Shown one piece after another: positions 1 through 8,999 of a stretch of DNA of 64,000 nt (its first letter is position 1; every line of letters begins with the position of its first letter). The notes under the pieces were generated by a model, which saw only the letters and a list, made by a program, of their open reading frames with translations, ran no database searches and was not told where the DNA came from. The position numbers and the translations under genes were made by a program. The stretch is from contig NZ_QAOX01000001.1 in NCBI RefSeq assembly GCF_003050935.1, forward strand, positions 248,001 to 312,000, given 5' to 3'. Source of the DNA: Luteibacter sp. OK325 (GTDB lineage: Bacteria; Pseudomonadota; Gammaproteobacteria; Xanthomonadales; Rhodanobacteraceae).

Positions 1-183
1 TGGATCGTCAAGCGCATGCAGGCGCACGGCGACGATGCCGCCGCCGTGCGCGACCTCGGTGCCGACGTGGTGGCCGAACTCTGCCAGCGTCTGCTCGACG
101 GCGGCGCCCCTGGCCTGCACTTCTATACGATCAACCGGGCCAAGGCGACCATCGGCGTGCTGGAGCGGCTCGCGGCTCGCTAA
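1..183 (+). CDS. metF: Methylenetetrahydrofolate reductase, C-terminal end (partial)
   Basis: Only the last 60 codons are present; the gene enters from the left edge of the window. The tail carries the motif PGLHFYTINRA, typical of the C-terminal end of bacterial MetF, followed by a short helix ending at a TAA. MetF is the cytosolic flavoprotein that reduces 5,10-methylene-THF to 5-methyl-THF for methionine synthesis. Catalytic and FAD-binding parts lie outside the window, so the assignment rests on this terminal motif alone. The next gene starts 62 bases downstream on the same strand. Confidence 0.8.
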   Translation, partial: WIVKRMQAHGDDAAAVRDLGADVVAELCQRLLDGGAPGLHFYTINRAKATIGVLERLAAR

Positions 184-245
184 ACGTGCGCGCCGTCACT
201 CTCCGCTGAAGCGCGTACGCGGATGATGGCGCACCGCCGCCACGC

Positions 246-764
246 ATGACGCCTTTCGTGAAACGTGCCCTCGTCCTGTTGCTGCTGCTGATCGCCCTTC
301 CTGCCGCCGCGCAGACGACGATCCACCGATGCGTCGGCACGGACGGCCGCCCCGTGTTCACCGACCGGCAGTGCACGAGCATCGGCGCGACCTCGCTCAT
401 GCCACCGGCGCTTCCCGCGACCAGTTCCAGCTCCCCCGACGCGCCGGCCGGCCCCAGCACCGGCCTGCTCTGCGCGAAAGACGTGGCCGGGCTGCGCGAG
501 GGCATCGCCCAGGCCTTCGCCAACCGCGACGCCAATCGCATCGGTGGGCTGATCCTCTGGAACGGCTATGGCAGCGGTGGCGCGGTGGAGAACATCCGCA
601 ACATGGAGACGCTGGTCCACCAGCCCCTGCTGGCGGTGGAGGGCAATGAAGCCGGGGGCCTCGACGCCGTGACCTCCGGGCCCGGCAACGAGGCCGCCAC
701 CCGGCGCGCCCATTTCAGCGTGGTGCGGGACTCCGGCTGCCTCTGGCTGCGCCCACCAGCCTGA
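246..764 (+). CDS. Secreted DUF4124-domain protein
   Basis: A 172-residue protein. It begins with a clear Sec signal peptide (basic MTPFVKRA, a leucine-rich core, then PAAAQ). After cleavage comes a short DUF4124-like segment (IHRCVGTDGRPVFTDRQC, about residues 26-43), whose pattern of a cysteine, G-x-P-x-F-T-D and a second cysteine is typical of that envelope domain. The remainder has low-complexity Pro/Ser/Ala residues (about 55-75) and an uncharacterised C-terminal half with a cysteine near the end. Function is unknown; a periplasmic location is inferred from the signal peptide. It lies between metF and ilvE on the same strand, but the spacings (62 and 84 bases) do not prove co-transcription. 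Confidence 0.75.
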   Translation: MTPFVKRALVLLLLLIALPAAAQTTIHRCVGTDGRPVFTDRQCTSIGATSLMPPALPATSSSSPDAPAGPSTGLLCAKDVAGLREGIAQAFANRDANRIGGLILWNGYGSGGAVENIRNMETLVHQPLLAVEGNEAGGLDAVTSGPGNEAATRRAHFSVVRDSGCLWLRPPA

Positions 765-848
765 CCCTGGCGGTGCGCCTTGACGCGTCGCGCCATGGCC
801 TGACTGGCGCCGCGCGTTATCATGGGCGGTCCCCTGGAGAGCGAACCC

Positions 849-1763
849 ATGCAGAACTACCCCGATTGGATCTGGCAGAACGGGCAGATCAAGCCCTGGC
901 GCGATGCCACCGTCCACGTCATGTCGCATGCGCTGCACTACGGATCCTCGGTGTTCGAGGGCATCCGCAGCTATGAGACACCGGAAGGCGCGGCCATCTT
1001 CCGCCTCACCGACCACCTCAAGCGCCTGTACATGTCGGCGAAGATCTACGACATCGAGATCCCCTACTCCATCGACGAACTCGCCGCGGCCTGTCGCGAC
1101 GTGGTCAAGAAGAACGACCTCAAGGCGGCTTACCTGCGTCCGGTCGCATTCCGTGGCCTGGGTGGCTTCGGTCTCTCGGCCGAATGCCCGACCGACGTGG
1201 CCGTGGCCACCTGGCCGATGGGCCCCTACCTCGGACCCGAGGCGCTGGAAAACGGCATCGACGCCTGCGTGTCCAGCTGGCAGCGTTTCGCGCCGAACAC
1301 CATTCCCGCGGGCGCCAAGGCCGGCGGTAACTACCTCTCCGGCCAGCTGATCGCGCGTGAAGCGCGTCGTCTCGGCTTCGGCGAAGGCATCGCGCTGGCC
1401 TCGACCGGCCTGCTCAGCGAAGGCGCCGGCGAGAACCTGTTCCTCGTGTTCGACGGCGTGCTGCATACGCCGCCGGCCAGCGCGTCGATCCTCACCGGCA
1501 TCACCCGCCACACGTTGATGACCCTCGCCCGCGAGGACGGCATCGAAGTCGTGGAGCGTGACCTGCCACGCGAATACCTGTATCTCGCCGACGAAATCCT
1601 GATGTGCGGCACGGCGGCGGAAGTCACGCCGATTCGCGCGGTCGACGGCAAGCAGATCGGTAATGGCAAGGGTGGCCCGATCACCCGTCGCCTACAGGAG
1701 CTTTACTTCGGCCTGTTCAGCGGGAAGACCGCGGACCGTTGGGGTTGGCTCGAGGCGCTCTGA
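849..1763 (+). CDS. ilvE: Branched-chain amino acid aminotransferase
   Basis: A 304-residue fold-type IV PLP enzyme that transfers the amino group between Val/Leu/Ile and 2-oxoglutarate in the cytosol. Visible signatures are HALHYGSSVFEGIR near residue 27, the PLP-lysine region PAGAKAGGNYLSG, and EGAGENLFLV. I chose the ATG at 849, which opens MQNYPDWIW, over an upstream in-frame ATG at 822. The reason is that GGAGA sits 8 bases before it and the sequence matches the usual family start. No leader peptide or attenuator is visible upstream. It is followed by a REP-like palindromic doublet and faces a convergent gene. Confidence 0.95.
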   Translation: MQNYPDWIWQNGQIKPWRDATVHVMSHALHYGSSVFEGIRSYETPEGAAIFRLTDHLKRLYMSAKIYDIEIPYSIDELAAACRDVVKKNDLKAAYLRPVAFRGLGGFGLSAECPTDVAVATWPMGPYLGPEALENGIDACVSSWQRFAPNTIPAGAKAGGNYLSGQLIAREARRLGFGEGIALASTGLLSEGAGENLFLVFDGVLHTPPASASILTGITRHTLMTLAREDGIEVVERDLPREYLYLADEILMCGTAAEVTPIRAVDGKQIGNGKGGPITRRLQELYFGLFSGKTADRWGWLEAL

Positions 1764-1770
1764 GCAAGAA

Positions 1771-1841
1771 GCATCGCCGCTGAAGCGGCTCCCACAGGGG
1801 GCATGGTCGCTTCCTGTAGGAGCCGATTCATCGGCGATGCT
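1771..1841. repeat. REP-like palindromic doublet
   Basis: Two oppositely oriented copies of a short repeat face each other. The left arm reads ATCGCCGCTGAAGCGGCTCC (1774-1793) and the right arm reads GGAGCCGATTCATCGGCGAT (1819-1838). Each is internally palindromic and the pair forms a larger stem. It lies between the convergent ends of ilvE and the CYTH-like gene, where it could act as a bidirectional transcription or RNA-stability barrier. Related copies occur at 3875, 44875 and 53866. Confidence 0.8.
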
Positions 1842-1852
1842 CTTAGAGCAAC

Positions 1853-2728
1853 TTAATTGCAGAACCCGTTCGGATACGACGACGAGCGATACGCATACAG
1901 CCAGCTCGTCTTGCCGCCATCGTTGGCGATATTCCAGTTGTTGCCGATCGAACCGATCGCCGTGTTCAGCGTCTGCGAACGCGTCAGCACCGGCGTGGTG
2001 AAGTAGTTGTCCTCATCGGCGTCGACGCGGAACGACAGCTCGGCCAGCGCCGGCGTGGTGGCGCCGTCGATGTACCAAAGAGTCAACGTGAACTCCGCGA
2101 TAGACTCACCGATGTCGGACACCGGACCGTCGTACTCCTGCTGGGTCACGGTTACCCCAGCGACCTTCGACAGCGCGGACGTGGACATGTCGGACAACGC
2201 CGTCGCACCGGGGAACAACTTGATCAGCGCGGCCACCGTGGTCGGCGTGGTGGTCGCGTCCTGCTTGGTCGAATGCGCCAGCACGAGGTTGCCCGGCGTC
2301 ACGTCGGTCTCGAGCTTGGTCGACTTGTTCTTGCCCGCACCGGACACGTCCGTCCAATAGGACAGCTCTTCGTCCGCATGGCGGAACTTGAACTGGATAT
2401 CGGTATCGCCGCCGGCGCGCGTACGCACCGAGTAGCCGCGCTTGTTCAGCGGGCACGTCCCCGGCGTGTCGTAGTAAGCCAGCGTGTCGCGGTTGGCTGC
2501 AGCGAAGTTGCCGGTGACGGTCTTATCGAAACCCAGAGCGGACAGGCGAGTGGAAAGATTCGTCAGCAAGGTGGCTGCTGCGCTCGACGGATTGCTGGCG
2601 AAGCGCGAGGGGTCGACCAGGACCTTGTATTCCTTGCTGTCGACGTAAGCCGGCGTATTGGCGTGGCTGGCGACGGAGCCCAGCATGAGGGTCGCCGAGA
2701 GCAGCGAAAGAACCGTACGTTTCATCAT
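1853..2728 (-). CDS. Secreted CYTH-fold (triphosphate tunnel-like) protein
   Basis: A 291-residue protein with a signal peptide (MMKRTVLS, a hydrophobic core, cleavage near SHA-N). The mature part follows the CYTH pattern: SKEYKVLVDP (about 31-40) in place of ExExKFLV, AYYDTP (about 84-89), RGYSVRTR (about 97-104), IQFKFR (about 111-116), KLETDV (about 138-143), and a late AELSFRV strand. The first acidic residue of ExExK is Ser here. CYTH enzymes bind triphosphate or polyphosphate groups in a beta-barrel tunnel with a divalent metal; a secreted one would act in the periplasm. The ATG at 2728 is preferred because AAAGGG lies 8 bases upstream; the more upstream ATG at 2734 is only 2 bases from it. 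It is the last gene of the TonB receptor/esterase block. The fold assignment comes from motif reading, and the substrate is unknown. Confidence 0.7.
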   Translation of the reverse strand: MMKRTVLSLLSATLMLGSVASHANTPAYVDSKEYKVLVDPSRFASNPSSAAATLLTNLSTRLSALGFDKTVTGNFAAANRDTLAYYDTPGTCPLNKRGYSVRTRAGGDTDIQFKFRHADEELSYWTDVSGAGKNKSTKLETDVTPGNLVLAHSTKQDATTTPTTVAALIKLFPGATALSDMSTSALSKVAGVTVTQQEYDGPVSDIGESIAEFTLTLWYIDGATTPALAELSFRVDADEDNYFTTPVLTRSQTLNTAIGSIGNNWNIANDGGKTSWLYAYRSSSYPNGFCN

Positions 2729-2740
2729 GCGCATAACCCT

Positions 2741-4354
2741 TTATCGGTGGTTGGAGGCGGCGGTGGAACGCATGCCCGGCAAGGTCAGCCGGTACACGAG
2801 AATGCGGTTGTCGTTGTCGATGGCCGAATCGCAACCCTGCCCGTCCATGACGCAGTGCTTCGCGATGAAGTCGTTGTCGTTGCCGACAAGCAGGAACCAG
2901 TCGTCGGGGCGCGTGGGGTCCAGCGCCGGAACAAGGTCCATCGCTTCCCACTTCTCGGAGAGTTGGGTGGTGTCCTTCCTGCCCCCTTCGATGCCGAGAC
3001 CGAAGCGTGCGAGGTCGGTGGGATCGAGCAGATTGACCAGCGGCTTCCATGTCGCGACGCGGATGTCGTCGCGCAGCTTGCCGTCTCCGCCAAGAACCGA
3101 CGTCGTCGATGTCTCGTACGTCGTCCCCGACAGGTTGCTGGCTCCATCGGTGTCGACCAGCAGCACGCTCTTGTAGACGATAGGCTTGCCACCCTCGGCA
3201 CCAAGGCCGTTGCCGTCGCGTGCCAGCATCAGGAAGGTGTGGTTGTCGAGGACGCGGATTTCGCTTTGGGCAGCGGTCTTGTTCGGTGCGCCGCCGTCGC
3301 CGCGATCGGCATAAACGGGCAGGCGCACGACGTAGTGACCCACCGGCATCTTTGGCACGCCGCCATGGCTTACGTCATACACCAGCACGCGGGCGAGCGA
3401 GCGACCCGATGCATCCGCGGGAACCTCACGGGCTTCCGCGTCCTGAATCAGCGCACTCTGCAAGACCACGAACAGCCGCGTGCCGTCCGGCGACAAGGCC
3501 ATGCCTTCGACGCCCTGGTTATTGCGTCGGCCGGTAACCGGCGGCTTCAGCGAGGTAAAGTCAGGCTTGCCGTCCGCATCCAATGGACGAACCGCCTTCG
3601 GCGGCACGATGATGCCCGTGAGCTTGCCCTTCGCATCGAAACGATAGACGTTGGCGGCGTACTCGTCGCCGACGTAGAAGCCACCGTCGCGGGTGAACTG
3701 TAACGACTCCGCATCGAGCGATACCTTGCCTTCGCCGATACCGCTGGCTGGCGAAGGCAGCACGATGCCGCGCTCCTTCCGCACGCCCTTCCCGGGCTCC
3801 GCACCCGTAAAGGGCTTTCCACCAAGGTCGCGCAGCTCGAGCCCGCCATCGACCTGCAGGGATACCGCCCCCGATGTAGGAGCCGCTTCAGCGGCGATAA
3901 CAGGTTGCGACGCGGCTTCGTTACCGCGCTCCGCAGGAATCGCCGGCGCAGCCGGCTCCCACACTTTTCTAGCTGGCTCCCACACTTTCATCGAGAACCG
4001 AAAACGATGCAGCCGCCCGCGGTAATCGAAGAACACGTTGTGCTCGGGATCATTCCGCCCACGATCGGGCAAGGTCCAAAGCACGCCCGTATACGTGTCG
4101 CCATCGCGCTTCCAGCTACCCGGCTCGATCGCCAGCGACGAGAACGAACCCAGCGTGTCGCCGAGGAAGTCGATCGTCCCCGCGGGCAAGGAGCCGGTGG
4201 CGACCAGACCGTGATCGACGTACGTCTTGCCGCCGAGCTCCACGGAACGCGGTAACGGCGCCTGCGCCACATCGGCAACGCGCACATCGACGTTCTGCGC
4301 CGAGGCGCTGCCAAGCATTAGCACCGCGCCGAGACCCGCGATCCGGTGGACCAT
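2741..4354 (-). CDS. Secreted esterase-like/phytase-like family protein
   Basis: A 537-residue protein with a signal peptide (MVHRIAGLGAVLMLGSASAQ). It shows the repeated beta-propeller features of the 'esterase-like activity of phytase' family (PF13449): LDAESLQF, GGFYVGDEYAANVYRFD, NNQGVEGMALSPDG, DNHTFLMLARDGNG, and a late WFLLVGNDNDF. Family members are secreted and associated with phosphoester hydrolysis, although activity has rarely been shown directly. The ATG overlaps the TGA of the upstream TonB receptor gene by one base (TGATG), which implies translational coupling. Residues about 123-160 (KVWEPA twice, then an Ala/Pro-rich stretch) are encoded by REP-like repeats inserted in frame. 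Confidence 0.8.
   Translation of the reverse strand: MVHRIAGLGAVLMLGSASAQNVDVRVADVAQAPLPRSVELGGKTYVDHGLVATGSLPAGTIDFLGDTLGSFSSLAIEPGSWKRDGDTYTGVLWTLPDRGRNDPEHNVFFDYRGRLHRFRFSMKVWEPARKVWEPAAPAIPAERGNEAASQPVIAAEAAPTSGAVSLQVDGGLELRDLGGKPFTGAEPGKGVRKERGIVLPSPASGIGEGKVSLDAESLQFTRDGGFYVGDEYAANVYRFDAKGKLTGIIVPPKAVRPLDADGKPDFTSLKPPVTGRRNNQGVEGMALSPDGTRLFVVLQSALIQDAEAREVPADASGRSLARVLVYDVSHGGVPKMPVGHYVVRLPVYADRGDGGAPNKTAAQSEIRVLDNHTFLMLARDGNGLGAEGGKPIVYKSVLLVDTDGASNLSGTTYETSTTSVLGGDGKLRDDIRVATWKPLVNLLDPTDLARFGLGIEGGRKDTTQLSEKWEAMDLVPALDPTRPDDWFLLVGNDNDFIAKHCVMDGQGCDSAIDNDNRILVYRLTLPGMRSTAASNHR
3875..3988. repeat. REP-like repeats inside the esterase coding sequence
   Basis: Within the esterase gene there is a full repeat copy at 3875-3898 (TGTAGGAGCCGCTTCAGCGG and the following bases). 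An oppositely oriented, diverged copy lies at about 3939-3966 and a partial second copy at 3971-3988. The last two share GGCTCCCACACTTT, which gives the duplicated protein motif KVWEPA. The whole 114-base segment keeps the reading frame open. Confidence 0.8.
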
Positions 4355-6702
4355 CAGAACCGCACATCCAGCGTAGCGAAGACCTGCAGCGGCGCCGACG
4401 CATGGAACACATAGGCGGTACCAGCCGGGTCGCTCGGCACGAAGGCGCTGGAGTCGAAGTTGCTCGCGTAGCGCTTGTCGGTGAGGTTGGTGACATTCAG
4501 AGCCAGGCGCACGTCCTTGGCGACGGACACCGGGCCGAAGTCGTATCCACCCGACATATCCCACGTGGTGAAACCACCGAAGCCCTGGTCGTTGGTGTAC
4601 GTGTAGTAGCGCTTGCCCGTGTACTTGCCGCGCAACGAAGCGAACCAGGGACCCTGGGTCCAGTCGATCTGCGTCGCGAACAGCTTGGTCGGCGTATCGG
4701 TCTGGATCTTGCCGCTGGTGTGCTGGACCACCCCGGCCTGCACATAGTCGCTCGCGTAGGTCGAGCGGTTGAACGAGGCCGAGTTGTACCAGCGCAGGTT
4801 GCTCGTCGGCTGCCAGACGAAGGTCAGCTCGACGCCATGGCTGTTGACGCCGCCGACGTTGTAGAAGCGGTTACCGCAGCTCGGCCCGACCGGCTGGCGC
4901 GAGTCGCAGGGGTTGTACTGGAGCAGGCGGTTATCGAAGCGCACGTTATACGCGGCGACCGAAGCGGCCACCTGGTCGGTCTCGATGCGGTAACCCGCTT
5001 CGAGACTGCGCGACTTCTCCGGCTTCAGGTCTGCCTGCGTGTCCCAGACCGACTGGGCCACGGCCTGCGGGCCGAGCTTGAAGCCACCCTGGAACATGGC
5101 GATGTTCTTCGAGAAGCTGGTGAAGATCTCCTGACCTTCGGCAAGCTTGTAGCGTGCGCCGAACTGCGGCAGAAGCGCCTTGCTCGCGCTGAGCGAACCC
5201 GTCGCGAACTGGTTGTTCGAGTTGGCGGGAATCGGCTTCGCGGCGTCGCCGGGCAGCGCCTGCGCACGCGAGGTGACGTGCGGGCTCTTCACGCCAACGT
5301 CGATCGTGAGCGCGTCATCGAGGAAGGTGAGCGTGTCCTGCAGGAAGGCCTGACGCGTATTCCACACCGTGCGCTGGTCGAAGACCCCGAGATCGGGCGT
5401 CGCGTCGATCGGCCCGCTGAGGTCACGTGGACCGGTCACGTAGCTGCTGTAACGCGAGGCAGTGGATACGTTGTGCTCATACCAGACACCGCCTTCGATA
5501 TGCTGGTTGGCGATATCCCAACCGGCCGAAAGCACCGCACCGGTGCGATTGATCGTATAGAGCGTGTTGCGGAAGATGATCGGCAACTGTTGCGGCGTAC
5601 CCGGGTAGGAATACGTGCCGCTGTTCCAGTTGTGACCCTCACCGGCGTCCTCGTGGTGGTAGACCTGGGCGTGGATGGTGACCGAATCGCTCGGGAAGAA
5701 GTCACCGGCGAGGTAGTAGAGATCGTCGTTGCGCAGGATCTGGCCCGCGGTAAATGCACCATCCGCGTCGGTATCCGCACCGCTCTTATCGCAGAGCTTC
5801 GCGTTGAGCGTGCCGGCGTTGCAGTACGCCTTGCCGATCGCCTTCTGCCAGTTGGGCGCGGAGCCACCCCAGTCCCAGCCAAGACCGCGAGCCAGCTCAC
5901 TCTTGGACAGATAGAAGTAGTCCGCCTGCGAGGTGCGCGAGGTGTCCGCGAAACCGGTGAAGCGCGCCCAGTCCAGGTTCCACACGGCCTTGCCGTTGAA
6001 CTGTTTCGTGGTCGAGCCGTTGTAGGCCGTCTGGTCGTTCCACAGGTCGGACGTGGTCTTGGCGCCGGACAGGTACATCGAGAAGCCGTTGTACTCGCCG
6101 GTATCGAAGCGCGCATACGTGCGACGGTTGGCATCGCTGCCCAGGGTCTCCGAGACGCGACCGCCCATCGTCTTCGACGGGTCGTTCGAGGTGTAGGCGA
6201 TGGTACCGCCCAGGTTGCTCGTCGACGGCGTGCCGAGATTGCCGATGCCCTCGGAGAGTTCGGCACCGGCGAAGTTTTCGGAAATCAGCGCGCGGTTGAT
6301 CGAAAGGCCGTTGTAGTTGTTGTAGGCGCTGTCACCCAGCGGCATACCGTCGAGCGTGTAACCCAGGCGCGTGCCGCTGAAGCCACGCAGGCTCAGCGTC
6401 ATCGATTGTTCGTTGGTGCCCAGCGCGTCGACCGATTGCGCATTCACGCCCGGAAGCGTGTTGAGAACTTTCTGGAGGCTCGTTCCCGGCGGCAGGGCTT
6501 TCTGATCCGAGGGGCGCAGGCGCTGCACCTGACGGGTTTCGCCGGTGCCGATCACCGAGACCGCATCGAGGTCCTGCACCTTGTCGCGCTTGGCGGCGCT
6601 GGCGCTGGTGTCAACCGGAGCGGTGGTGTCGGTATCGGTCGCGTAGGCGACGGAGGTCAGGGCCATGCCGAGGGCAACGGCCAGAAGGGTCTGCTTGAAC
6701 AA
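4354..6702 (-). CDS. TonB-dependent outer-membrane receptor
   Basis: A 782-residue receptor. It has a signal peptide (MFKQTLLAVALGMALTSVAYA), a TonB-box-like DLDAVSVIG near residue 45, a plug domain (SLQKVLNTLPGV, LRGFSGTRLGYTLDGMPLGDS) and a long barrel ending in the aromatic outer-membrane signal LDVRF. Such receptors import a scarce ligand across the outer membrane using TonB/ExbBD energy. It heads a block with the phytase-like esterase (one-base overlap) and the CYTH-fold protein. A PHO-box-like array stands 86 bases upstream of its ATG. I infer a phosphorylated ligand from this context; the receptor sequence itself does not show ligand identity. Confidence 0.9.
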   Translation of the reverse strand: MFKQTLLAVALGMALTSVAYATDTDTTAPVDTSASAAKRDKVQDLDAVSVIGTGETRQVQRLRPSDQKALPPGTSLQKVLNTLPGVNAQSVDALGTNEQSMTLSLRGFSGTRLGYTLDGMPLGDSAYNNYNGLSINRALISENFAGAELSEGIGNLGTPSTSNLGGTIAYTSNDPSKTMGGRVSETLGSDANRRTYARFDTGEYNGFSMYLSGAKTTSDLWNDQTAYNGSTTKQFNGKAVWNLDWARFTGFADTSRTSQADYFYLSKSELARGLGWDWGGSAPNWQKAIGKAYCNAGTLNAKLCDKSGADTDADGAFTAGQILRNDDLYYLAGDFFPSDSVTIHAQVYHHEDAGEGHNWNSGTYSYPGTPQQLPIIFRNTLYTINRTGAVLSAGWDIANQHIEGGVWYEHNVSTASRYSSYVTGPRDLSGPIDATPDLGVFDQRTVWNTRQAFLQDTLTFLDDALTIDVGVKSPHVTSRAQALPGDAAKPIPANSNNQFATGSLSASKALLPQFGARYKLAEGQEIFTSFSKNIAMFQGGFKLGPQAVAQSVWDTQADLKPEKSRSLEAGYRIETDQVAASVAAYNVRFDNRLLQYNPCDSRQPVGPSCGNRFYNVGGVNSHGVELTFVWQPTSNLRWYNSASFNRSTYASDYVQAGVVQHTSGKIQTDTPTKLFATQIDWTQGPWFASLRGKYTGKRYYTYTNDQGFGGFTTWDMSGGYDFGPVSVAKDVRLALNVTNLTDKRYASNFDSSAFVPSDPAGTAYVFHASAPLQVFATLDVRF

Positions 6703-6787
6703 GGGACTGCATCCTTACACTCGCGGACGCGTCGCGGCACACCTCCCCTGAGGGTGCCCATCACGCGCCGTGGAAGCGTCGGATAGT

Positions 6788-6828
6788 CGTGCAGTTAAAT
6801 GGCAGCTTAGTGACAGCTGATGTGACAG
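6788..6828 (-). promoter_or_regulatory. PHO-box-like array upstream of the TonB receptor operon
   Basis: Read on the minus strand, four 7-base repeats line up: CTGTCAC (6828-6822), CTGTCAC (6816-6810), CTGCCAT (6805-6799) and CTGCACG (6794-6788). Start-to-start distances are 12, 11 and 11 bases, with AT-leaning spacers (TAAG and TTAA between the last three). The PhoB consensus is two CTGTCAT-like heptamers 11 bases apart. A TATCCG sequence 13 bases past the central box pair could serve as the -10. The array lies wholly between the histidine kinase stop and the receptor start. Confidence 0.65.
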
Positions 6829-6850
6829 GACGTCTGGACGTCTGCCCCGG

Positions 6851-8117
6851 TCAGCGAAAATCGATCGTCGAAATCGCGCCGGCCATGTCCGAGCGCGGCC
6901 GCAGGGAGACGTCCCATTCGTACAGTTCGCACAGGCGACGCACGATCGCGAGACCGAGACCCGCACCGCCGCCCGTGGCGCTTTCGCCGCGGATGCCACG
7001 CTGGAACAACTTCTCGGCGTCCTCGGGCTTGATGCCGGGGCCGGTGTCGATCACGTCCACGCGGCCGTCGAGCACGCGCACGGTGACCTTGCCTTCCATC
7101 GTGTACTTGATCGCGTTGCCGATGAGGTTCGTCAGCGCGACCGAAAGCACCGAGGCCGGTGCATTCACCGACACGGAGCCGTCGGAGATCAATTCGATCT
7201 CGATCGGCTTGCCGCCCATCTGCGGGCGCTGGCTTTCGATCACGTCCGACGCGACTTTGGCCACGTCGGTGGTTTCTCCGCGCGTGGGACCACGCCGTTC
7301 GGCGCGCGACAGCAACAGCAGCGCTTCGATCAGCTCGGTGGCCTGGCGCGACGCGCGCTCGATGCGCTTCAGTCGCTCGCGCAGTTTGTCGGTCAGGTCG
7401 GGCGATCCCTGCAGCAGTTCCGTCGTGCTGGCAATCACCGCGAGGGGGGTACGTAGCTCGTGGCTGACGTCCGAATTGAATTCGCGATCGCGCTCGACCA
7501 CCGAGGTCAGGCGCATGGCGTATTCATCGAGCGCCACGGCCAGCTCGCCCACTTCGTCGTCGGCGAAGTGCGGAGCGAGCGCCTCGGCCTTGCCCACGCG
7601 GCGGAAGTCGCGCAGGCGGCGCGCGAGGTCGGTCACGGGACGCAGGACGCGCGAGGACAGCCACACACCGAGTACGAGCGAGAACAGCCCGAACAGGAAC
7701 ACCGCCGCGATCACGCTGGTGACCAGCTGGCGCTTGCCGAGCTCGTCGCGCGAGACATCGAACTGAAGGAAATTGATGATGCCGCCCTTCCGGCGAACGG
7801 CCACCTTGTAGTGGTGGTCGCGCCCGTCCTTCCCCGTCTCGTAGATGTCGTGGACACCCGTATCGAGCGGCTGCCACGCGAGCGGCGCCTTGTAGATGGT
7901 GCGCTCGCTGAAGGTCGCGCCCTTCACAATTTCGATGGGCGGCGCTTCGTTCGGGTTGGCGAGGACCTTCTCGTTGATCGAGTCGACCTCGTCCTGCATG
8001 GCCGAGTTGATCAGCTGCTCTTCGACGCGCTCACGAATGTTGAGCGCCGCGTACGCGAAAAGAGCGCTCAGGCTGAAGCCGAACAGCGTGAAGGTGACTA
8101 TGAGGCGAAAACGAAGC

Positions 8118-8134
<17 letters not shown>
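6851..8134 (-). CDS. Sensor histidine kinase
   Basis: A 427-residue inner-membrane kinase. It has TM1 at about 11-31, a periplasmic sensor of about 105 residues, TM2 at about 137-159, a HAMP linker, a HisKA box SDVSHELRTP with the phospho-acceptor His at about 225, and an HATPase domain (NLIGNAIKYT, DTGPGI, GGAGLGLAIV). It partners with the response regulator just upstream, whose end overlaps this start by 17 bases. The signal is unknown. Its position directly before the PHO-box-like array and TonB operon suggests a possible regulatory link, but the array matches the general PhoB pattern and need not be its target. Confidence 0.92.
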
Positions 8135-8804
<670 letters not shown>

Positions 8805-8897
8805 TCGGCACTCCATTGTGCGGTCGCGGGTGAGTCTTATCAGTATTGCGACCGGAAGCTTAACGCCGAATCCGTGAAGCGGACAGCAGTAAAAGAG

Positions 8898-8937
8898 AGG
8901 CCCGGACGGGAAAGCCCGCCCGGGCCTAAAGAACTAC
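8898..8937 (-). terminator. Intrinsic terminator after rimK
   Basis: A strong GC hairpin (AGGCCCGG pairing with CCGGGCCT, plus inner CGGG/CCCG around an AAAG loop). On the minus strand it is followed by CTCTTTTACT. It lies 63 bases beyond the rimK stop, so it most likely ends the rimB-rimK transcript. Confidence 0.7.
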
Positions 8938-8999
8938 TGCCCCGATACCGTCACCCCGCGTCGCGGAATCACAGTGGGACCTTTATAGGCGACGCCCGT

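Noticed and set aside
180..1511. A 443-codon frame on the minus strand opposite ilvE and the DUF4124 gene
   Set aside because: It lies antisense to two well-supported genes, has the Arg/Gly/His-rich composition of a high-GC shadow frame, and shows no domain.
2734..2734. Upstream ATG as start of the CYTH-like gene
   Set aside because: It is only 2 bases from the AAAGGG ribosome-binding site; the ATG at 2728 has normal spacing.
4402..6786. A 794-codon plus-strand frame across the TonB receptor gene
   Set aside because: It is the reverse-strand shadow of the receptor gene; the receptor has signal peptide, plug and barrel-end motifs, while this frame has none.
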